DNA from: Bufo bufo
Taxonomy: Eukaryota; Chordata; Amphibia; Anura; Bufonidae
Assembly: GCF_905171765.1 (NCBI RefSeq)
Contig: NC_053390.1
Span: 589,088,471 to 589,152,470 of the forward strand
Length of the DNA: 64,000 nucleotides
Direction of reading: 5' to 3'
This document shows positions 57,238 to 64,000 of the stretch, one piece after another. Position 1 is the first letter of the stretch; the number at the start of each line of letters is the position of its first letter. The position numbers and the translations under genes are program-made. The notes below the pieces were generated by a model that saw only the letters and a program-made list of their open reading frames with translations, made no database searches and was not told the origin of the DNA.

Positions 57238-58796
57238 CTGACCTGAAGAAGGACTCTGGGAATGAGGGCAAACGGAGGGAACGCATAAAGAAGCGAGATG
57301 GACCAGTCCTGGAGAAACGCATCCACAGCCTCTGCCGCAGGATCCGGGCGCCAGCTGTAAAAGCGCGGGAGTTGGGCGTTGAGCCGGGATGCAAAGAGGT
57401 CAATGGCAAAGGGACCCCAAAGAGAAGATATAGCGGAGAATATCTCCACCTTCAACTTCCAGTCGCTGCTGTCCGACCAGTGGCGAGAACTCCAGTCCGC
57501 CTGGGTATTACAGAGACCGGGGAGATAGTCTGCCTGGACGAGCAGATTCCTGGAAAAACAATAATTCCAAAAATACTTCGCCAAACGAGCCAGCAACGCG
57601 GAACAAAGTCGTATGTAAGCATCCACGGTGTCGTTCGTGAAACTCCGGATTGCAAAGGAGCCGGCCAGCAGTTCAAGGGGATTGATATGGAGGCCTGACT
57701 CCTCCAACGACCACAGGCCTCCCGTGAATACCCTGTTGCAGTGGGCTCCCCAACAGAGGAGGCTGGCATCGGAGTCCACCGTGAGATTCGGTTGGGACCC
57801 GAAGATGGCTCTGCCGTTCCAGGCCGACAGATTGTGGATCCACCACGTCAATTCGTCCCGTGTCTCCACATCCAGTGACACCACATCTGAATACGAGGCC
57901 CCCCTGCGAAGATGGGCTATCTTCAGGCGCTGGAGAGCCCGATAATGAAGGGGGGCTGGGAAGACAGCCTGAATGGAGGACGAAAGGTGGCCGATAATGC
58001 GGGCCAGGTGGCGCAATGACAGCTGACGGCGTGTCAACGCACGCCATAACTCCTTGTGAATCGAGTGCACCTTTTCCAAGGGGAGACTAAGGTATTCCGC
58101 TTCCGAATCCACTAGAAAACCGAGGAACTCCAAGCGCCTGGCCGGGGACAGACAGGATTTCTCCAGGTTGAGGAGGAAATCTAGTCGCGAAAGGAGGTCT
58201 ATTGTCCATTGAAGATGAGACAGCAGCGTCTCCCGACTCTGGGCCATGAGGAGGATGTCGTCCAGATAAATAATCAGACAGACACCCCTGCCCCGCAGCC
58301 AGGACATCACTGGGCGCATCAACTTGGTGAAGCACCAAGGAGCCGAGGAGAGGCCAAAGGGAAGGCAGGTGAAGCGCCAAACTTTGTTGTTCCAGAGAAA
58401 CCTGAGAAGGTCCCTGGAATGTTCCGCAACCGGGACCGTTAAATATGCGTCCTGGAGATCCAATTTCGCCATCCAATCCCCAGGAAGGAGCAGATCTCGC
58501 AGGAGGTGAATGCCCTCCATTTTGAAATGCCAGTAGCGAACGAAGGCATTCAAAGCGTGGAGGTTGATCACCGGTCGCATCTGACCACCCTTTTTCTCTA
58601 CTAGGAAAATGTTGCTCAGGACCCCCGGTGAAGGGGTGGGGCTGGTTCTATGGCCCCTTTGAGGAACAGAGCAGAGAGTTCCTCTTCGACCAAGGCGCGG
58701 TCGGACGATGATAATATCATTGGGTGGGGGGTGGGGATACAGTGTGGGGTGTCTATAAGCTCTATTTGGAAGCCCCTGATAGTGGAGAGGACCCAA
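57009..58796 (-). pseudogene. DIRS RT - RNase H - methyltransferase-like polyprotein
   Basis: 595 residues. RT: FLVEKKGGQMRPVINLHALN (about 64-83), KLDLQDAYL with the first catalytic Asp (about 112), FTCLPFGLSSAPWCFTKLM (142-160), IIYLDDILLM with the Asp pair (177-180). RNase H: LTVDSDAS (about 338-345), INPLELLAG (371-379), TQADWSSR (431-438); the middle part (ALLARLAKYFW) looks shortened. MT-like: FAIDLFASRLNAQLPRFYSW (463-482), YAFPPFALIPRVL (504-516), LVLLTPFWRSQVWFP, the domain typical of DIRS1-like elements. About the first 55 residues are out of frame with gag-RT homology: the native reading enters from the overlapping gag frame near 58630, so the ATG at 58796 is not a natural start. 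Confidence 0.9.
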
Positions 58797-59610
58797 CTGT
58801 CCGAGGTGAGGGCTTGCCAGGCAGGGAAAAAATGATGGAGTCTGCCCCCTACAGATGTATTGGAAGAAACATGAGGAAACCGTAGGCTTACCATATGGAC
58901 ATCTTGAGCCGGGAGTTCCTCTGAAACCTCAAGAACGCCAGGGTCTTCCGCAGGCAGGGAAGAACGGAGATTGATGGCGCGACCCCTGGACAGACGGCCC
59001 CTGACACTGCCGGCCCTGGTAGAGACCCGGCCCTGAAAAACTCTCCTCATGGAGGACTGCACCTTGTCTAGGGCCGTGAAGGCCTCCACGAAGCATCCTA
59101 ACTCTTTGATAAAAGAGTCCCCAAACAGGAGGCCCTGGGCGTCTTTGCCCGGTTCCGTGAGGGCGAGGTTCGCCAGCTTCGGTTTAATTTTGAAGAGAAT
59201 GGCTTTTCGCTGACACTTCCCGCAATACAGATTGCTCTTTGCACCCAACCGCGGAGCTCCTCCGGGTCAACCTGCTTGTCTTCAGCTCTGGCGGATTCCG
59301 CCAGATCAAACAATTTTGCTAGTGGGCCAAAGATATCCAATAACTTATCTTGGCATGCCTTGAAAGCGGAATCCAATCCCTTACGGGGATTCCATCCTAG
59401 TTTAGCTAGGAATTGGGTCATTTTTGGATCAACAGTAGGGGTCTCACATACTTTATTAGGGACTAAGGGTCTAGGACATTCTGCTTTAAGCTTGTTACGG
59501 GCCGCTTTGCTAAGCGGGCGGCGGACCCAGGTCTCCAGGTATTTGGATACGTGGTCTGCTGGGAGTCATTCGGTGGACCTCGGATGGTGTAAGGCATCTG
59601 GGTCAAATAA
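58616..59610 (-). pseudogene. DIRS gag-like protein, frameshifted
   Basis: Minus-strand frames 59421-59098 and 59248-58616 join near 59240. The first contains KLGWNPRKGLDSAFKACQ and LAKLFDLAESARA; the second LYCGKCQRKAILFKIKPKLA, GLLFGDSFIKELGCFVE and an Arg/Gly-rich stretch, then a run into RT-proximal sequence (LVEEELSALFLKGAIEP). It probably packages element RNA. Open homology extends above 59421 to the gypsy insertion at 59613. At least one frameshift (near 59240) and one transition to the RT frame (near 58630). Confidence 0.75.
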
Positions 59611-59613
59611 AGG

Positions 59614-60955
59614 TGTCACGACCACCCCCGTTTAAATCAGACTTCTGGAGAAAAGCCCAACCGAGGGTGGACCGCGACAGGGGGGAGATTCAGAATTACC
59701 CAAACAGTCAATCCTGCACCCCCCTTATTTTCTGCTGCCACCACGTTCGTGAGTGAGCGACTCTATAATTGTAGGGATAGGGGTTCGGACCACTCACAGA
59801 TCAGCCCCACTATCACGCTACAAGCTAACCCAATCGAGTCATAAAACAGTTATGTCTCTAATATCAGTCTACTATAAAACAGGTAGGTCTCTTCAGGGCG
59901 TACGAGTACTTTGTTGCAGTGGGGCTTAGAGCAATAAGAGAGAGACAATTTAAAAGATATGAAAATATCTTTTACTATAAGTAACACAGAAGTGAAACAA
60001 ACAATGCATACAAAAATTTACAGAAAAAATAGTACAATAGCAAGCTGGAATCATGTGGAAAATAAACAGGGATAAAAAGAGAAATACTATCTTGGATTTT
60101 GCCTATGCAAAATCCAGGCACAAATTTACGTTCCAACGGACAGCCTATTGGCAATGTGACCACAGGGCAAAAAGCTCCCCTCTCCCATTGCGCACTGACC
60201 TTTATGCCCCATTCTGTGGGAGGGTAAGGGGGGTTGGCCCAGCCAATTGCTGGCCAAGGGCTGCACGGTGGGTGTTCCTGAAGGAGGGTTTGGGAGGGCT
60301 TATTCGCCCCTCCCTGCTGCTGGCCAGGCCACTTTTCCCTAATTTTACAAAAGAGGCCCATAACTTGCGGCGTAATAAATATGAAAAACCGGGCACTTGT
60401 GCGGGGTCGTCCCCCATGAATTTATGGACGATTCTATGGGTGACACCCCACCTCTCTCCCCTCCAGGTGACTAGTAACCCATTTCCCAGTCTGGGAAGAC
60501 CCCAGAGCTGCCAAGTTTGGACTCTCCTGGTTCCTCTGGGTGAGAGGTGCACTTTGAGGGTACCTACATTTTTGGGTCATAATTCCATATAGCCCCAATA
60601 TGCTTTTTGGGGTTCTCAGAGCACGGTTCACATGTCTCTCCTATGCGCTCCCCCCTCCCAGCTATCTCTGCTTCTGATGTGTAAATTGAGCAGGCTGCAA
60701 GGAAGGGCTAACTAGCATGTGTTTAGCTTTCATGGTTTCAAGGTGGGCAGGAGACGCATGGGCTGGGGTCTGTCCTTAGAAGCTTTCCAAGGTGTGAGGT
60801 GATCTCAGCAGGGGGTGATTAGAGTCTGTGGTCTCCAAAGGGCTACAGGAACGACCATATATGGACGTCCTGTTCCCAGATTAGACGTGGTTAATTTTCT
60901 AAACTGACAGTAATTTTTTAATAAGATCCGGACAGGGACGTGACATCGCGTCACA
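59614..60955 (-). mobile_element. 3' LTR of a Ty3/gypsy element
   Basis: In element orientation the LTR starts TGTGACGCGATGTCACG just after a purine-rich tract (complement of 60956-60964) and ends GGTGGTCGTGACA at 59614, inside the DIRS gag region. Length 1342 bp. The 5' LTR lies beyond the window, so the target duplication cannot be checked. Confidence 0.85.
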
Positions 60956-60968
60956 CCTCCCCCCTTAG
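60956..60968 (-). promoter_or_regulatory. Polypurine tract of the gypsy element
   Basis: On the minus strand CTAAGGGGGGAGG lies directly before the LTR and serves as plus-strand primer in related elements. Confidence 0.75.
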
Positions 60969-60986
60969 ATGGCAGCAAGGGTGGGA

Positions 60987-61937
60987 TCAATCGATCCTGC
61001 CCGTTGCGGCCACGCTCACCTCCTCTAAGGTGAGTGGTTCACCTCCTTGCCGAGACAGCCCATCCGCGTTCACGTGCAAGGAGCCTTTCCGATGCTGTAT
61101 GGTGAAATCGTGTTGCTGGAGAGCTAGACTCCAACGCAGCAGTTTGCCATTCTCCCCAGAGACACGATTCAACCAGTGCAAGGGATTGTGATCCGTGATC
61201 ACGGTGAACTTCCGGCCGTACAGGTACGGCTGGAGTTTCCCCAAGGCCCAAACTATGGCTAGGCACTCTTTCTCGATGGTGGCGTAGGCCACCCCCCGGG
61301 GTAGTAACTTCCTGCTCAGGTATAGGACAGGATGCTCCTCCCCGGCCTGATCTACTTGGCTCAGAACGGCACCTAGGCCAAAGTCCGAGGCGTCGGTCTG
61401 GACCATGAAACTGCGCTTGAAGTCGGGGGCCTGCAATACAGGGGCACTACTTAGGGCATTTTTCAGAGCCTGGAAGGCCTTCTCACAGTCTGGTGTCCAA
61501 GCCACCAACTTCGGCAATTTCTTTTTGGTAAGGTCGGTCAGAGGTTTGGCGAGGGTGCTGTAACCCTGGACAAACTTGCGGTAATAACCTGCCGTGCCCA
61601 GAAAAGATTGCACCTGCTTCTTGGTTTGGGGGGTGGGCCAGTGGGTGATGGCTTCTATCTTACCCGTGTCAGGACTCAGCTTCCCGCTCCCCACCCTATG
61701 TCCCAGGTACTGGACTTCTGTCATTCCCAGCTGACACTTGCTCGGTTTAACAGTCAGCCCAGCCCTCCGCAGGCTATCCAGCACACATGACAGGTGCACT
61801 AGGTGCTCCTTCCAGGTGTTGCTGAATACCGCTATGTCATCTAAATAGGCGACAGCAAACTCCTCCTGTCCCTCTAGGAGTCCGTTCACCATCCTCTGAA
61901 ACGTGGCAGGAGCGTTCTTCATCCCAAATGGCATCAT
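60987..61937 (-). pseudogene. Ty3/gypsy RT palm/thumb and RNase H
   Basis: 316 residues start at MMPFGMKNAPATFQRM. YLDDIAVFS holds the catalytic Asp pair (33-34). A tether with FLGTAGYYRKFVQGYS (112-127) leads to RNase H: VQTDASDFGLGAVL (Asp 182), ATIEKECLAIVWAL (Glu 222), ITDHNPLHWL (Asp 249) and NADGLSRQ (Asp 292). The N-terminal RT motifs are in a neighbouring frame (61997-63754), so a small deletion near 62015 broke the enzyme. The frame ends just upstream of the polypurine tract, so RNase H is the last pol domain. Confidence 0.93.
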
Positions 61938-61996
61938 GGTGGATTCATACAGGCCAAACGGGGTGATGAAGGCCGAACGTTCCCGAGCCTCCGGCG

Positions 61997-63754
61997 TCAG
62001 GGGAATCTGCCTCGGCTAAGATCCATAATTGTCAGATAGCTGGCGCTGGCCAGTCTATCTAGCAAGTCATCGATCCTGGGCATGGGGTACTCGTCAGAGA
62101 CTGTGATGGCATTGAGTTTCCTGTAGTCCACACAGAATCGGGTAGTCTTATCTTTCTTAGGGACCAGAACCACCGGTGAGGCCCAGGCACTGCAGGATTT
62201 CTGGATAACTTCCAATCCCAGCATCTCTTCAATTTCCCTTTTCATGTCAGTTCTTACCTGGTCCGAGACCCGATAAGACCACTGTCTGATTGAGGGATGT
62301 GTGCCTGTGTCCACGTGGTGGGTCGTGAGGTGGGTCTTCCCTGGCCTGCCGGAGAAGGTGCTGGCGTATTCCGCCAGTACCTCCCAGAGCTGGCTGCTCT
62401 GAGTAGGTGAAATATCAGGATTGATACTCCACCCAGCCCCGGCCTCCATAGTGTCCTCAAGCAGGTCACTTAGAGGGTCCACCTCCTCTCCCTCAGGCAT
62501 GCTACATACTGCCAGGACATGTGCTGGCCGCTCATGGTGTCTTTTTAGCATGTTTACATGGAAGGTTCTGTGTCCCCTCTCCCTCATGTCAACCACATAG
62601 TGGATCCTGTCCTTACACTGAAGTATGGGGTAAGGGCCCTCCCATGCAGCCTGAAGTTTGTTTTGTCTCAGGGGAAGCAGCACGTACACCTGGTCCCCCT
62701 CCTGGTAGGTCCTTTCCCTGGCATGGCGATCGTACCAGCGTTTTTGGGTACGTTGCGCCTGTGCCATGTTCTCTGCCACCTGTTTGACCAGGGACTCCCT
62801 CTTAGCCCTGAATCGCAGCACATAGTCAACCACAGATTGGTCAAGGTTGACACTTGGGCCTTCCCAGGACTCCCTAATGAGGTCCAGGGGGCCCCTTACA
62901 CGTCTCCCGTACAGGAGTTCAAAAGGTGAGAAACCCGTGGACTCCTGTGGGACTTCCCTGTAGGCAAAAAGCAGGTGGGGCAGATATCGTTCCCAGTCTC
63001 TACCCTGGGACTCCACAAATGTGCGCAGCATTTGCTTCAGGGTCCCGTTGAATCGCTCACACAGGTCATTGGTCTGCGGATGGTATGGACTGGACACAAT
63101 ATGCTCCACCCGCATTTTTCTACAAAGGCCCTGCATAAGGTCAGACATGAACTGTGGGCCTTGGTCGGTCAGCATTTCGGCCGGGAAGCCGACGCGTGCG
63201 AATATCCCCAGCAGGGCAATCGCAACCTTGTCTGCCCGGGTGGAGGACAATGCCACAGCCTCGGGGTATCGAGTGGCATAATCGACCACTGTCAGTATAA
63301 ATCGTTTGCCCGTATTACTCGGGATAGCGAGGGGACCAATGATGTCCACAGCCACTCTCCGGAAAGGTTCCTCAATTATGGGCAAAGGATTTAGCGGGGC
63401 ACGGGACACGTCGCCCGTCTTGCCGACACACTGACAGGTGTCACAAGACCGACAGTACCGCGCTACGTCTGAGCTTATACCAGGCCAGTAGAAGTTGTAC
63501 AACAAACGGGACCTAGTCCTTTTAACCCCCAGGTGACCAGCCAAAGGGATCTCGTGCGCCACACGCAGCAATTGTCCTCGGTATTGGGTAGGGACAATCA
63601 TCCGCTTGTAGGCCGGATCACTTCCACCCCCACCTGGGAGTACCGCTTCCTGGTACAACCTACCATTCTCCCAGAAGACCCTGTGCGTAGCCCCCTCCGC
63701 AGGGTGGCTCTCAGCGGCACTTCTGAGTTGTACCAGGCTGGGGTCGCTCCGCAA
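61997..63754 (-). pseudogene. Ty3/gypsy integrase followed by the RT N-terminus
   Basis: 585 residues. Zinc-binding HHCC: H67, H74, C104, C107. Core: VAVDIIGPL (D137), MLTDQGPQF (D197), CERFNG (E233), a DD35E spacing. PYHPQTND precedes the Glu. Then an SH3-like region GDQVYVLL, WEGPYPI (about 350-375) and a His-rich stretch MLKRHHERP. At about 490-585 RT begins: STFSGRPGKTHLTTHHVDTG, SPVVLVPKKDKTTRFCVDYR and YPMPRIDDLLDRL, ending LTIMDLSRG before a frameshift. Integrase therefore precedes RT in the same frame, the order found in Gmr1-type deuterostome gypsy elements. Confidence 0.92.
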
Positions 63755-64000
63755 CGCCTGTTCAAAAGCGGTTCCCTAGGAGTCAGACAACTGTCCCGTG
63801 GCAAATGTGGACAGAGGTCTGGGGCCTGCAGCTGCCAGGTCCATGGGGTCAGAACAGGTCGGAGCAATGGCTCCTACCTGCTCCGACCTGGACGGCCGGA
63901 CAGCTGTCACTTTCGAAGCGCTGCGGGTGACCGCCAGAACAGACCCATTATTACACACGACATTTGCATTAGTTTCACCAACATTACCCACAGATACATT
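63755..64000 (-). pseudogene. Ty3/gypsy sequence upstream of integrase
   Basis: A minus-strand frame (63776-63991) contains LAVTRSASKVTAVRPSR, a basic Ser-rich linker of the kind that follows protease in related pol proteins, ending TGQLSDS*. It is out of phase with the integrase frame. Protease itself would lie beyond the window. Confidence 0.45.

Larger units (their letters stand above)
57002..59613 (-). mobile_element. DIRS element, gag/pol segment
   Basis: Continuation of the DIRS element on the far side of hAT2, with overlapping minus-strand frames for a gag-like protein, RT-RNase H-methyltransferase-like protein and the N-terminus of the recombinase. Overlap of the recombinase start with the end of the RT polyprotein is a known DIRS trait. 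A Ty3/gypsy LTR interrupts it at 59614. Confidence 0.92.

Overview
This window looks like intergenic DNA from a large, transposon-rich vertebrate genome. A frog or toad is the best guess, because it combines abundant hAT elements, CR1/Rex1- and L2-type LINEs, Tc1-like elements, a DIRS element, a Ty3/gypsy element with integrase upstream of reverse transcriptase, and many CpG-rich fold-back MITEs. The species cannot be named from sequence alone. I found no host protein-coding gene and no intact tRNA, snRNA or rRNA gene. Every long meaningful reading frame is transposon-derived, and most are broken by frameshifts or stops. Many other long open frames are translations of tandem repeats.

Layout. 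1-550 is a partly duplicated GC-rich repeat. 559-11244 is a 10.7 kb autonomous-type hAT element (hAT1) with a perfect 8-bp target duplication. It contains a 132-bp satellite, a decayed BED/hAT transposase, a 2.6 kb insertion that itself holds a Tc1 element, a solo LTR, a small hAT, and two antisense fragments that resemble 18S rRNA. 11.5-14.06 kb is a reverse-strand CR1/Rex1-like LINE. 14.9-16.8 kb is a non-autonomous hAT. 17.6-26.6 kb is sparse DNA with a TTAA-flanked MITE, a solo LTR, a fold-back element and small MITEs. 26.6-31.3 kb is a hAT whose left end and host flank lie in a perfect 317-bp tandem duplication; it is full of a 31-bp minisatellite and carries another hAT. 31.3-37.2 kb holds three more minisatellites, the last split by an L2-type LINE. 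38.3-40.1 kb is a reverse-strand Tc1 element with a 300-bp MITE in one arm. 42.6-43.5 kb is another CR1/Rex1-like fragment.

From about 43.55 kb to the window end is a nested stack. A reverse-strand DIRS element (gag-like, RT-RNase H-methyltransferase-like, tyrosine recombinase) is split three times: by a 3.8 kb hAT (43727-47529), by a second autonomous-type hAT (hAT2, 48597-56993) inside the recombinase frame, and by a reverse-strand Ty3/gypsy element (59614 to beyond the window) whose integrase precedes RT-RNase H.

The elements do not form one pathway. What can be read is their order of insertion, because target duplications give exact boundaries for most of the hATs, both solo LTRs and several smaller elements. 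The most unusual observations are the 18S-like segments in hAT1, the gypsy gene order, the tandem arrays inside both large hATs, the inverted pair of tRNA-like promoters inside a hAT, and a perfect 31-bp hairpin.
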